Of a stretch of DNA of 64,000 nt, positions 45,606 through 53,854 are shown piece by piece. The notes beneath the pieces were generated by a model. It was not told where the DNA came from, did no database searches, and saw nothing but the letters and a program-made list of their open reading frames with translations. The DNA lies in the NCBI RefSeq assembly GCF_001428625.1, contig NZ_LMIE01000032.1, forward strand, positions 179,833 to 243,832. The letters run 5' to 3'. The translations under genes were made by a program, and so were the position numbers. Every line of letters begins with the position of its first letter. Positions within the stretch are counted from its first letter, which is position 1. This DNA is from Hydrogenophaga sp. Root209. GTDB lineage: Bacteria > Pseudomonadota > Gammaproteobacteria > Burkholderiales > Burkholderiaceae_C.

Positions 45606-46001
45606 TCAGCACAGGTCGATCAGCGCGGCCGCCGTCTCCTGCGTCAGGGGTTTGACAAGGTAGCTCTCGATTCGCCCGATCGAATCGCATGTGGCCCTGT
45701 CCACCGACCACGATGACGAGGTCAGCATGTGCAGGTGCAGCGGTACGTCAGGCTCCAGTTGCTCGTCCAGCGCACGGGCCAGCTCGAAGCCACCCATGCC
45801 GGCCATGTTGATGTCCATGAACATCAGGGTGGGCACACTCACGCCGTCCTGCAGCAGAAACGCGAGCGCGTCCTCACCTTTGTCGTAGATCCTGATCTCG
45901 CCACCAAAGCCGCACTTGCGCAGGGCGATGTCGTGGAAAAAGTTGTCGTTGTCGCTGTCATCGACCAGGATGACGCGTTGGGTGTGGGTGGTGTGGTGCA
46001 T
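45606..46001 (-). CDS. Single-domain response regulator (receiver only), copy 2
   Basis: 131 residues from the ATG at 46001. Acidic pair LVDDSDND (about 11-18), phospho-acceptor in LMFMDINMAG (about 61), TSSSW, and YLVKPLT (about 115). It shares most residues with the receiver at 43427, including NDNFFHDIALRKCGFGGEI versus NDNFFHEIALRRAGFDGEI. It lies 23 bases upstream of the kinase start and is first in the operon. Confidence 0.9.
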   Translation of the reverse strand: MHHTTHTQRVILVDDSDNDNFFHDIALRKCGFGGEIRIYDKGEDALAFLLQDGVSVPTLMFMDINMAGMGGFELARALDEQLEPDVPLHLHMLTSSSWSVDRATCDSIGRIESYLVKPLTQETAAALIDLC

Positions 46002-46172
46002 ATGAAAGCTCCCGGAGCAAAGGCGGATGCCTGCCCTTGAGCCCAATGTAGGCAGCGGCGAACAAGCCGCAGGTGTCATAAGACACAGGGCCCACGGGAT
46101 TGGTTCAACCACCGTGTCATGGGTCACAGGAACGCCCCCCGCATCGACGGCGGGCTGCGGCACCGGGCTGTT

Positions 46173-46724
46173 CTAGATGAAGCGCTCTATATAGATCAAA
46201 GCGCCTTCGTCGAAATGATCGAAATTTCGGTGGATCGCGTGCGCGGCGCGGATGAGCTCCGCTTCAACGAAACGCGGGCAATCGATCGCCCAGAGTTGCA
46301 ACGGGATGTTCGCCGCCGCGGCCAACATGGGGCCACTCGGCGCCCAGAACAGCGTGCCGCTGTCGTGGCCCACCCGAAGGTCCTGATAGTTGTACTGGTA
46401 GCGGCGCGTGAACATGACCGCCACGAAACGCAAGGCAGCCGCCATGGCCACCGCCTGGGGCTGCCCCACCGACACGAACTGGTGCTGGATGTACTGCATG
46501 CCCAGCTCCAGCGAAGGCAGGTCTTCGATGCCGGGGATGACCGGGTACGACTCCAGCGCTTGCAGGTCGGTCTGAAGCTTGTGCCCCATGAGCTTGAGTG
46601 CGCGGCGCGCGGCCTCCACGAACAGCAGGCGCGGCACCGGCTGGCAGGCAGCGTCCAGGTCGATCTGCACCGCCGGGCCAGCGCCCTGGGGTTTCGAGTT
46701 TGCGTCGTGCGGTTCGGCGTTCAT
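46173..46724 (-). CDS. Conserved-looking hypothetical protein
   Basis: 183 residues, predicted soluble and mainly helical. Notable segments: VPRLLFVEAARRALKLMGHKL, SLELGMQYIQHQFVSVGQPQAV and FTRRYQYNYQDLRVGHDSG. No signal peptide or known motif. The codon use matches its neighbours, and the frame is free of competing ORFs with better features. It lies between the receiver operon and a YjfB-like gene. Function not recognised. Confidence 0.6.
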   Translation of the reverse strand: MNAEPHDANSKPQGAGPAVQIDLDAACQPVPRLLFVEAARRALKLMGHKLQTDLQALESYPVIPGIEDLPSLELGMQYIQHQFVSVGQPQAVAMAAALRFVAVMFTRRYQYNYQDLRVGHDSGTLFWAPSGPMLAAAANIPLQLWAIDCPRFVEAELIRAAHAIHRNFDHFDEGALIYIERFI

Positions 46725-46747
46725 GGTGTGTACGCAGTGCTGCGACC

Positions 46748-46951
46748 TCAGGCCAGCAGATTGAGCTGCGTGCCCACGCTGCCGCTGGTGGCCAGCGGCA
46801 GGTTGCCGGTGAGGCTGTTCAGCAGCGAAATGGCACCTGCGCCCTGCATGTCCATCGCCTTCTTCAGCACGGCCAGTTGCACTTCCTGGGCCGCATTGGC
46901 CTGCTTGTTGGCGACATACGCGCCCACGATTTCAACGGGAGATACGTCCAC
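46748..46951 (-). CDS. YjfB-like putative motility protein
   Basis: 67 residues with a GTG start at 46951 chosen for the AGGAA site; the frame is open further upstream but runs into the kinase gene. The core VDVSPVEIVGAYVANKQANAAQEVQLAVLKKAMDMQGAGAISLLNSL (cited in parts: AVLKKAMDMQ, GAISLLNSL) matches the small YjfB family, which is annotated as 'putative motility protein'. The role in the cell is not established. Confidence 0.65.
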   Translation of the reverse strand: MDVSPVEIVGAYVANKQANAAQEVQLAVLKKAMDMQGAGAISLLNSLTGNLPLATSGSVGTQLNLLA

Positions 46952-47028
46952 GGTGGTTCCTGGTGGATGGAGATACCCCCTGTATCGGTCGCGGCGAGGA
47001 GATCTTGATATCTCCCTGAGCCACCCGC

Positions 47029-48159
47029 TCACCCGTTGCGGGACGTGGCGCAATGCTCCTCGAGTGCCGCGCCGGGCAACTCGACGGTGAAGGTGCTGCC
47101 CCTTCCGACGCCCGCACTCGACCCTGAAATGGTGCCGCCATGCATTTCAACAATCGAGCGCGCCAGGGCGAGCCCGATGCCCAGACCACCTTGGCGACTT
47201 TCCTTCACGTCGTCCCCCTGAGCAAACAACACAAAAAGCCGATCGATGGTCGCCGGGTCCATCCCCACTCCGTTGTCGGAAACCTCCACCCGCAACCAGT
47301 CATTGACCACGGTGGCTTTCAACCGGATGGCGCCACCGTCCGGTGAAAATTTTGCCGCGTTGGTCAGCAGGTTCTGCAGCACCTGGATGAGACGAATCTC
47401 GTCGGCGTTCAGGCAAATATGGCCCTCGGGCATGTCGACGTCGAGCACCTGGGACCGCGCGTTCATCTCTGGCCAGACCGCCTCGACGGCCTGCGTCACG
47501 ATGTCATTGAAAATGATCCGCTCGGGCTTTGCGTGCATCTTGCCGCTGGTGAGCCGTCCGGCGTCCAGCAGGTCCCCCAACAACCGATTGAGATGGGTCA
47601 GTTGACGGTCCAGGACGTCGCGCGCCAGGGACAGTGACGGGTTCAACGATGGCTCCCGCTGCATGAGGGACACAGCGTTGCGCATGGGCGCCAGGGGATT
47701 GCGAAGTTCATGGCCCAGCATCGCCAGAAACTCGTTCGTGCGACGCAACGAGTCCTCCAGCTCATGCAGCCTGTGGCGTTCGCTCATGTCGCGAGTCACC
47801 TTGGCAAAGCCGGTCAGCACGCCCTCACTGGTATGGATGGGCGTGAGCACGATGTTCGCCCAGAAAGTCGAACCATTCTTGCGAATGCGCCATCCCTCCT
47901 CTTCCGTTCTTCCGTGGAGAAGAGCCCTTTGCAGTTGCCAGGCTGGAAGCCCCTCCGCACGGTCGCTCTGGCGAAAGAACATGCTGTAGTGCTTTCCGAT
48001 CACCTCCGAGGCCGAGTAGCCCTTGATCAACTCGGCACCCCGGTTCCAGCTCTGGACATGGCCCTGAGGATCGAGCATGTAGATGGCGTAGTCCCGCACG
48101 GCGTCCAGCAGCCTCAGCCGCTCCGAGTCCGTCAAATCCACACGATCGAGGGTCGACAT
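47029..48159 (-). CDS. PAS-domain sensor histidine kinase
   Basis: 376 residues. PAS (about 12-130: YAIYMLDPQGHVQSWNRGAELIKGYSASEVIGKHYS, cited in part), then HisKA with the acceptor in LAMLGHELRNPLAPM (about residue 152). A full ATPase domain follows: N-box QNLLTNAAKFSPDGG, D-box VSDNGVGMD, G-box GGLGIGLALARSIVEMHGG. No membrane helices, so it is cytosolic. No receiver lies next to it. All catalytic boxes are intact, in contrast to the kinase at 43906. Confidence 0.93.
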   Translation of the reverse strand: MSTLDRVDLTDSERLRLLDAVRDYAIYMLDPQGHVQSWNRGAELIKGYSASEVIGKHYSMFFRQSDRAEGLPAWQLQRALLHGRTEEEGWRIRKNGSTFWANIVLTPIHTSEGVLTGFAKVTRDMSERHRLHELEDSLRRTNEFLAMLGHELRNPLAPMRNAVSLMQREPSLNPSLSLARDVLDRQLTHLNRLLGDLLDAGRLTSGKMHAKPERIIFNDIVTQAVEAVWPEMNARSQVLDVDMPEGHICLNADEIRLIQVLQNLLTNAAKFSPDGGAIRLKATVVNDWLRVEVSDNGVGMDPATIDRLFVLFAQGDDVKESRQGGLGIGLALARSIVEMHGGTISGSSAGVGRGSTFTVELPGAALEEHCATSRNG

Positions 48160-48243
48160 ACCGTTGCACTCCGGCTTGGGGAAAGTGGCGATGACTGTAC
48201 TGCAACGCTGGCCGCACAGGCCAGGCGCGGCACGCGCTGGCGA

Positions 48244-48513
48244 TCATTGCGGGGGTAGCGTCCTGCCTCTCCAGTGGCGAACGGTGAATGGGAATGTCGG
48301 GCGGTGGTCCCTTGCCGCGAGCGCACCGTCGGGTGTTGAGCCAAGCTCGCCCCACCCCGATCCCACCGCGTGCTCACCCCAGTGCCGAAAACCGTGCTGG
48401 AGCACGCTGTGGCTCTCTCCGGGAATGCCGAGCGCCGTGGTTTCGTAAACGCCTTCGCGTTCGGGGGGGCCGTTGGCGTCAATCGTGAACCAGGGAGTGA
48501 GCTCGGTGAACAT
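48244..48513 (-). CDS. Small hypothetical protein with GVYET...HWRG pattern
   Basis: 89 residues from the ATG at 48513. The pattern PPEREGVYETTA at the start and FPFTVRHWRGRTLPP at the end recalls small proteins of the form PxxxGvYE...WRG seen in betaproteobacteria and their phages, though this one has an unusual middle (HSVLQHGFRHWGEHAVG). I keep it because the frame, ribosome site (GGTCACACC is weak) and terminal motifs agree. Function unknown. Confidence 0.5.
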   Translation of the reverse strand: MFTELTPWFTIDANGPPEREGVYETTALGIPGESHSVLQHGFRHWGEHAVGSGWGELGSTPDGALAARDHRPTFPFTVRHWRGRTLPPQ

Positions 48514-48587
48514 GGTGTGACCTCTGCAAAACAACGAGGACGCCAGCCTAAATCCGATCCGCGCTGGCCGACTGTTCGCTGGCCAAC

Positions 48588-49229
48588 TCAGCGGCGATCC
48601 CGTGAAGAGGCGGCCAGCGGCGCGTGGACCGCGGGCCACGGTTCTGGCGGCGCGGGTGAATCGACGGCGGCCCCAGGGTCTTCTTCCCCTGCGACCGAGA
48701 GCAGCAGGGCGACAGACGGATCGTCGGGGTCCGGGTCCAGGGCCCTGGGTGGCACGAGAGAATGGAACGGGTGCGAACCGGGCGCATCCGGGTAGGCGCC
48801 CACATGCACCCCCACACCCAGCCGGGTCACCAGTTCGCCGCCCAGCCACACAGTCCCCAGCATGCAGGCGCCCGCGACCAGGCTCAACGCCAGGACCGGG
48901 GCGGAAGGCGGCAGCCCCGCCTCACGCAGGAACCAGCTCAGCGCGAAGAGACCCAACGCAACCGCGTTACCCCCGCCGTGAAGCGCGCCCACCCGGCGAG
49001 CGCGGGTACCGCGCGGGATGCGGCGCCAGTCCAGCCAGCCAAAGGGCGCGGCGAACAGGCCTCCGGCCAGCGCCAGCGCCAGCAGATCGTGCGCCAGCTG
49101 CATGGCGCGCGGCCCCGTGCCGACCAAGGTGCACAGATCGACCAACACCGCGGTGAACAGCAACCCGCCCGGAAACAGCACCAGCAGTTGATGCACCGGG
49201 TGGCCGAACAGATGGATGCTGCGGTTCAT
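48588..49229 (-). CDS. DUF2231-like membrane protein
   Basis: 213 residues from the ATG at 49229. FGHPVHQLLVLFPGGLLFTAVLVDL (cited in part) at the N-terminus is the DUF2231 hallmark (HPxH followed by a helix). Four membrane helices lie at about 10-32, 42-62, 83-103 and 113-135. A Pro/Asp-rich cytoplasmic or periplasmic tail of 75 residues follows. Family members are small quinone- or heme-associated membrane proteins of poorly known role. It is divergent from the hydrolase-phosphoribosyltransferase pair. Confidence 0.75.
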   Translation of the reverse strand: MNRSIHLFGHPVHQLLVLFPGGLLFTAVLVDLCTLVGTGPRAMQLAHDLLALALAGGLFAAPFGWLDWRRIPRGTRARRVGALHGGGNAVALGLFALSWFLREAGLPPSAPVLALSLVAGACMLGTVWLGGELVTRLGVGVHVGAYPDAPGSHPFHSLVPPRALDPDPDDPSVALLLSVAGEEDPGAAVDSPAPPEPWPAVHAPLAASSRDRR

Positions 49230-49426
49230 GGCTGGTGACGGGGCAAGGCACGTTCCCGGCAACTCGGCTCTGCCCCTCACGGTGTGCGGGAGCCGCCCTG
49301 ATGAAAGGCGGCAGAAGTTGCGGCATTTCTGACGGAAACGCAGCGCGAAGCTCTGGAACATCATGGCCGTGCCGCGGCTGGCGGCCGGCAGGTCGGTGAT
49401 GTTGCGGTTCTCCAAAGGGCGGTGCA

Positions 49427-49440
49427 TTGCGCACGCTCAA
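49427..49440. promoter_or_regulatory. Imperfect FNR/CRP-type site (TTGC-N6-TCAA)
   Basis: TTGCGCACGCTCAA differs from TTGA-N6-TCAA at one base and lies within a wider GCATTG...CAATGC inverted repeat. It sits 85 bases before the hydrolase start and about 200 before the DUF2231 start on the other strand. Confidence 0.45.
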
Positions 49441-49524
49441 TGCGCCAGATCCGCCGGAGCCAACAATGGGCTGACGTTGACCTTCATTTCCGGGATATTC
49501 CGGGGTTTTCGGACGAGGCACCCC

Positions 49525-50178
49525 ATGTCCAGCTTGCTCATGACGGAGCCCGTGCAACTCGGCTCGCTCGCGCTGCCGGGGGATCTGGTGATCCCGCCCC
49601 AGGCGCTGGGTGTGGTGATGTTCGTGCACGGCAGTGGCAGCGGGCGCCAGAGCCCGCGCAACCGCTGGATGGCCGGCGAGTTCCAGAAGCTGCACCTGGC
49701 GACCTTGCTCTTCGACCTGCTGACCGAAGAGGAAGCGCAGGATCGTGGCATGGTGTTCGACATCGATCTGCTGGCCGAACGCGTGGTCGAGTCCATCCAC
49801 TGGACTGAGCACCACCCCGACCTGGCCAAACTGCGCCTGGGCCTGTTCGGCGCGAGCACCGGCGCGGCTGCCGCGCTCAAGGGTGCGTCCCTCCGGCCCG
49901 ACCGTGTGGCGGCCGTGGTCTCGCGTGGTGGTCGCCCGGACCTGGCCATGGACTGCCTGGAGCAGGTGCAGGCCCCCACGCTGCTCATCGTGGGCGGGCT
50001 GGACACTGAGGTGCTGGCGCTCAACCGGCAGGCCATGCGCCAGTTGCACACCCCCAAGCGGCTTGAAGTGGTGCCTGGTGCGGGCCACCTGTTTGAAGAG
50101 CCGGGCGCACTCGGCACCGTGGCGGTGTTCGCCGCCAGCTGGTTCGAGCAATACCTGGGCAACGGAAGGGACGCATGA
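49525..50178 (+). CDS. Alpha/beta hydrolase (dienelactone-hydrolase-like)
   Basis: 217 residues from the ATG at 49525. VVMFVHGSGSGRQSPRNRW (about 28-46) has the oxyanion region, LGLFGASTGAAAAL (about 108) holds the nucleophile elbow GxSxG, LLIVGGLDTEV (about 152) the likely Asp, and VPGAGHLFEEPG (about 184) the His. This small hydrolase is usually fused or linked to a phosphoribosyltransferase, and here the next gene is one, overlapping by ATGA. Substrate unknown. Confidence 0.88.
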   Translation: MSSLLMTEPVQLGSLALPGDLVIPPQALGVVMFVHGSGSGRQSPRNRWMAGEFQKLHLATLLFDLLTEEEAQDRGMVFDIDLLAERVVESIHWTEHHPDLAKLRLGLFGASTGAAAALKGASLRPDRVAAVVSRGGRPDLAMDCLEQVQAPTLLIVGGLDTEVLALNRQAMRQLHTPKRLEVVPGAGHLFEEPGALGTVAVFAASWFEQYLGNGRDA

Positions 50179-50900
50179 ACGATTTTCTTTGGGGCGACAC
50201 CACCCCCATGGGGATCGCACGCAACGCGGCCATGGCCGGCCATACCTTCGCGGACCGCACGCACGCGGGCCGCGCCCTGGCCGACGAACTGCTCGCGCTG
50301 GGCCTGACAGGACCGTTGGTGGTACTGGCGCTGCCGCGTGGTGGCGTGCCGGTGGCGGCCGAGATCGCGCGAGCACTGGGCGCCCCGCTGGACCTGCTGC
50401 TGGTGCGCAAGATCGGCGCACCCTTCCAGCCCGAGCTGGCGGTGGCCGCCGTGGTTGAAGGCTCACCGCCGGACGTGGTGATCAACGAAGACACCGCCAA
50501 CCTGCCCGGGGTGGACGAGGCCTGGATCCAGGCTCAGTTGCCGGCAGCGCTGCGCGAGATCGAACGCCGCCGCGGCGTGTACCTGGCGGGGCGGCCGCAG
50601 CAGCCGGTGAAAGGTGCCACCGTGATCGTGGTGGACGACGGCATTGCCACCGGCACCACCTTGCGGGCGGCGTTGCGCGCGCTGCGCCGGCGCCACCCGG
50701 CCCGCCTCATCGTGGCGGTTCCGGTGGGGCCACACGCCGCCATCGCCGAGTTGGGCGACGAGGTGGATGCGGTGGTCTGCCTGCTGGAGCCCCGGCCGTT
50801 TCGCGCCATCGGGCTGCACTACCGGGACTTTCACCAGCTCGGCGACGACGAGGTGTGCGCGGCGCTGAACGCGGCCAACGCTGGCGGCCAGGCCGGTTGA
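50175..50900 (+). CDS. Phosphoribosyltransferase-domain protein
   Basis: 241 residues. PRPP-binding loop VIVVDDGIATGTTLRAAL (about 152-169) and an N-terminal VVLALPRGGVPVAAEIARALGAPLDLLLVRKIGAP (cited in part) define the family. Members are often found with dienelactone-hydrolase-like proteins and universal stress proteins in low-oxygen regulons; this pairing is repeated here. The reaction catalysed is unproven. Translationally coupled to the hydrolase. Confidence 0.9.
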   Translation: MNDFLWGDTTPMGIARNAAMAGHTFADRTHAGRALADELLALGLTGPLVVLALPRGGVPVAAEIARALGAPLDLLLVRKIGAPFQPELAVAAVVEGSPPDVVINEDTANLPGVDEAWIQAQLPAALREIERRRGVYLAGRPQQPVKGATVIVVDDGIATGTTLRAALRALRRRHPARLIVAVPVGPHAAIAELGDEVDAVVCLLEPRPFRAIGLHYRDFHQLGDDEVCAALNAANAGGQAG

Positions 50901-51007
50901 AGACGCTCAGCCCGGCTGCGTCGGCTCCCTCGCAAAACTCACCAGCACCAGGCTGCTGGTGCGGCCTTTGTTGGCCACGCGGCGGGTGCGCACCCGGTCC
51001 GGTCGGC

Positions 51008-51694
51008 TCAACCGAGGTCCGGGGGTGCACCCAGATTGGCCTTGTCGAGCCGGTGCTCCAGGCCAAACCGGATCAGCGCAGCTGTGCTGTCAAGCTGCAG
51101 CTTTTCAAGAATGCGGGTCTTGTGCGTGCTCACCGTCTTGATGGACAGGTGCAGGGCCTCGGCAATGTCGACCATGCGCTCACCCGCCACCACGCGCTGC
51201 AGGACCTCCAGCTCGCGGTTGGACAGGCCACTGAGGTCGGAGGCCGGGCGCCGGCCGTTGAGTTGCTGCACCACCTGCTCGGCCAGCACCGAGGTGACGA
51301 ACACCCCGCCCGAGGCCACCTTGCGCACCGCAGCGACCAGCTCCTCGCCGGCACTGTCCTTGGTGACATAACCGCTGGCACCGGCCTGGAAGGCGCGCAG
51401 CGCGTACTGCTCTTCGCTGTGCATGGTCAGCACCAGCACGGCCACGCCGGGAAATCCTTCCTTGATGCGGTGAATCAGGTCCAGCCCGCTCATGCCGGGC
51501 AGGGACAGATCTGCAATGACCAGATCGAACGATTCGCGCCGCAGGCATTCGAGCGCCTGGAAGCCGGTGCCTGCCTCGGTGATCGACCACTGATGGGTCT
51601 GCGGGTCCAGCAAGCGCTTGAGGCCTTCGCGCACCACAGTGTGGTCGTCTACCAGAAGCAGGCGCAGGCGCACGCCCGGGTCAGCGTCACTCAT
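51008..51694 (-). CDS. NarL/FixJ-family response regulator
   Basis: 228 residues. Receiver: LLLVDDHTVVREGLKRLL (about 12-29) with DD, acceptor Asp in LVIADLSLPGMSG (about 60), VLTMHSE and GYVTKDS (Lys at about 112). C-terminal LuxR HTH: LSNRELEVLQRVVAGERMVDIAEALHLSIKTVSTHKTRI (cited in part). It is in the same transcript as a NarX-like kinase, with a small hypothetical gene between, and overlaps that gene by eight bases. It probably activates transcription of nearby stress genes. Confidence 0.94.
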   Translation of the reverse strand: MSDADPGVRLRLLLVDDHTVVREGLKRLLDPQTHQWSITEAGTGFQALECLRRESFDLVIADLSLPGMSGLDLIHRIKEGFPGVAVLVLTMHSEEQYALRAFQAGASGYVTKDSAGEELVAAVRKVASGGVFVTSVLAEQVVQQLNGRRPASDLSGLSNRELEVLQRVVAGERMVDIAEALHLSIKTVSTHKTRILEKLQLDSTAALIRFGLEHRLDKANLGAPPDLG

Positions 51695-52034
51695 TGCGGT
51701 CGCCCCACGCGGTTGATCGCCCGCCCATCAGGCGCGCACGGTGCTCCAGGATCAGCGGCGGCTCCGAACGGACGTCCAGGCGCCACGGTGACTTCAGATC
51801 GTTGCCGCACGCGCGCAGGGTGAGAATGAACTGGCCCATCGGACGCTGCGCCTCGACGATCAGTTCCGAGGCATTGGTCTCGTGCGGCAGGAACGACAGC
51901 GACTCCTGGAAAAAGCGGCACAGCGCCAGCGACAGCACGCGCCGCAGAGGTGGCAGGTCGTGGTCCGTGCGCAGGCACAGCTTCAGATCCAGCGCGTCGC
52001 GGCTGGCAGTGGGAGAGATCGGCGCGTCACTCAT
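51687..52034 (-). CDS. Hypothetical protein between kinase and regulator genes
   Basis: 115 residues from the ATG at 52034 (GAAACAA region upstream). Contains LRTDHDLPPLRRVLSLALCRFFQESLSFLPHE and RPMGQFILTLRACGNDL; no membrane helix, no known domain. It begins 13 bases after the kinase stop and overlaps the regulator start by eight bases, so it is made with the two-component pair. It may be an accessory of that pair; this is only a context argument. Confidence 0.6.
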   Translation of the reverse strand: MSDAPISPTASRDALDLKLCLRTDHDLPPLRRVLSLALCRFFQESLSFLPHETNASELIVEAQRPMGQFILTLRACGNDLKSPWRLDVRSEPPLILEHRARLMGGRSTAWGDRNE

Positions 52035-52047
52035 GGTGTTGTTTCCT

Positions 52048-53592
52048 TCATTCGAGGCCGCCTCGGGTGGATTCGTCGAACATCGGCTCGTCCGCGTCCT
52101 GAAAGTCGTCGTGGCGCGCATGGGCCGCGGGAGCCTCCAGCGGCACACGCGCCTCCAGCCGGGCGCCTCCCCCAGGCGCGTTGCCCACCGACAGGTGCCC
52201 GCCCAGCATCAGCACCCGCTCCCGAATGCCCAGCAGCCCGAAGGAGCCGGGACTGCGGGACCGGGTGCCGCTGGTGAAACCCACGCCGTTGTCCTCGATC
52301 ACCAACCGCAGCGCATCGCCGGAACCATTGACTTCGACCAAAACCCGCGTGGCCCGGGCGTGCCGCGTGATGTTGGTCAACGCCTCCTGCACGATGCGGT
52401 AGAGCGTGGTGGCCAGATTGGGCGAGAGGTCACGCAGTCCTTCGCCCACCCGGTAGTCGACCTCAATGCCGGTGCGGCGCTTGAATTCCTTCACCAGCCA
52501 GTCGATGGCCTCCGGCAAGCCCAGGTCGTCCAGCATCAGAGGGCGCAAGTCCATGGCAATGCGGCGGACCGACGCCACGGTGTCATCCAGCATCTCCTGC
52601 ATGAGTTGCGCGCGCTCGCCTGCCTCCGGGTTCGGGTGGTCGCGCTGGCAGGCGGTCATCTCCAGCTTGAGGGCGGTGAGCCGCTGGCCCAGCTCGTCGT
52701 GCAGTTCGCGGGCGATGCGCCGGCGTTCTTCCTCGCGCGCCTCCACCATGCTGGCCGAGAGCTCGCGCAAGGTGCGGCGCGAGCGCAGCAGGTCCCTCTT
52801 CTCGCGCGAGCGCTGGGTGATGTCGTTGATGACCATCTGCACGAAACTGCGCTCGTGGTCGGGCAGCACCGCCACCACCATTTCGACCTCGCGCAGGCTG
52901 CCGTCGCCGCGCCGAATGGCGCCCATCAGAACCGACACGCCCTCCTCCTGCGCCAGGTTCTTCAGCTTGCCGCGCACCGGTTCGTGCGAGGCGGGCGAAA
53001 GCAGTTCGAAGATGGAGAGTCCGACCAGTTGTTCGGGGCTTTCGAGCCCGATCAGGTGCGCACAGGCGCGGTTGGCGAACACCACCCGATCCTTCTCGGT
53101 GATCCAGATGGCCACGGGTGCCCGTTCGAAGACGGAGCGCAGACGCAGGTTGAGCTTCTCGATGACGGAGCTCATGCGGTCGAGCTCGGTGAGGTCGCGC
53201 AGCAGAGCGGTGTAGTAGGTCCGGGTGCCCGACGGCTGGGCCACCTCGCTCTTGAAGATGGCCGCTTCGAGCGAAAACTCCTCGCCGTTGGCGCGCAACC
53301 CCAGCACCTGACCGCGCTTGCCCATCGGGCGCTCGATCTGGCCTGAATCGCCGAATTGCCGGATGTGGTTCGCATGCGCTGCGCGCAGACGCTGGGGGAT
53401 GAGGCGGGAGAGCTCCATGCCCAGGGCCTCGTCTCTCGTGAGGCCGAACATGCTCAGGCCGGCAGGATTGATCATGACGATGCGCTGCTCTTGATCGACC
53501 GTGATCACCGCCTCCAGCGCCGCATGCGCCAGCCGTGCCTCCACCAAGGCCTCCATGGGCAGGAAAACACTGGGCATGGCATGTGTAGTCAT
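52048..53592 (-). CDS. PAS sensor histidine kinase, NarX-type (HisKA_3)
   Basis: 514 residues. Two PAS domains: about 20-140 (AVITVDQEQRIVMINPAGLSMFGLTRDEALG, cited in part) and 155-275 (AIWITEKDRVVFANRACAHLIG). HisKA_3 follows, with the acceptor in IARELHDELGQRLTALKLEM (about residue 314; 20 residues), and an ATPase domain with EALTNITRHARATR and IEDNGVGF. No membrane segment, so cytosolic. It pairs with the NarL-type regulator downstream. A perfect FNR-type palindrome lies 81 bases upstream of the start, so oxygen or redox control of the pair is likely. Confidence 0.93.
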   Translation of the reverse strand: MTTHAMPSVFLPMEALVEARLAHAALEAVITVDQEQRIVMINPAGLSMFGLTRDEALGMELSRLIPQRLRAAHANHIRQFGDSGQIERPMGKRGQVLGLRANGEEFSLEAAIFKSEVAQPSGTRTYYTALLRDLTELDRMSSVIEKLNLRLRSVFERAPVAIWITEKDRVVFANRACAHLIGLESPEQLVGLSIFELLSPASHEPVRGKLKNLAQEEGVSVLMGAIRRGDGSLREVEMVVAVLPDHERSFVQMVINDITQRSREKRDLLRSRRTLRELSASMVEAREEERRRIARELHDELGQRLTALKLEMTACQRDHPNPEAGERAQLMQEMLDDTVASVRRIAMDLRPLMLDDLGLPEAIDWLVKEFKRRTGIEVDYRVGEGLRDLSPNLATTLYRIVQEALTNITRHARATRVLVEVNGSGDALRLVIEDNGVGFTSGTRSRSPGSFGLLGIRERVLMLGGHLSVGNAPGGGARLEARVPLEAPAAHARHDDFQDADEPMFDESTRGGLE

Positions 53593-53668
53593 GAGTCTGG
53601 TGTGCGTGGATGCCTCTGTGGAGGCATCTTAGAAAGCTTTTGGCAGATCAACCAGCCCGCCACTGGCC

Positions 53669-53690
53669 GATGTTGATGCATATCAACATC
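53669..53690. promoter_or_regulatory. FNR/DNR-type site in the kinase-regulator intergenic region
   Basis: GATGTTGAT, GCAT, ATCAACATC: perfect 9-bp arms containing the consensus TTGAT-N4-ATCAA at 53673-53686. It lies 81 bases upstream of the kinase start (minus strand) and 169 bases upstream of the FNR-like gene (plus strand). Confidence 0.85.
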
Positions 53691-53854
53691 CCTCACCAGG
53701 GGGGTAGGAATTTTCCGAACGGTCCATGGGAATCCGGGCCATCGCTTCAAGGCTCAATCCGAGCGCAGGTCGCGACGGATTCCGATGGTGCTTCACAGAC
53801 CGCCGGCGCATCCTTGAACCAGCCCAAGCTCAACAAACCATTGAGGAGTCACCC

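Noticed and set aside
48164-48448. 94-codon plus-strand frame in the gap after the PAS kinase
   Set aside because: No ribosome site or motif; it lies antisense to the small HWRG-type gene, which has a better-supported frame.
50935-50960. Short inverted repeat (ACCAG...CTGGT) after the phosphoribosyltransferase as a terminator
   Set aside because: The stem is only about five base pairs and has no T-run, so it does not meet a reasonable standard.
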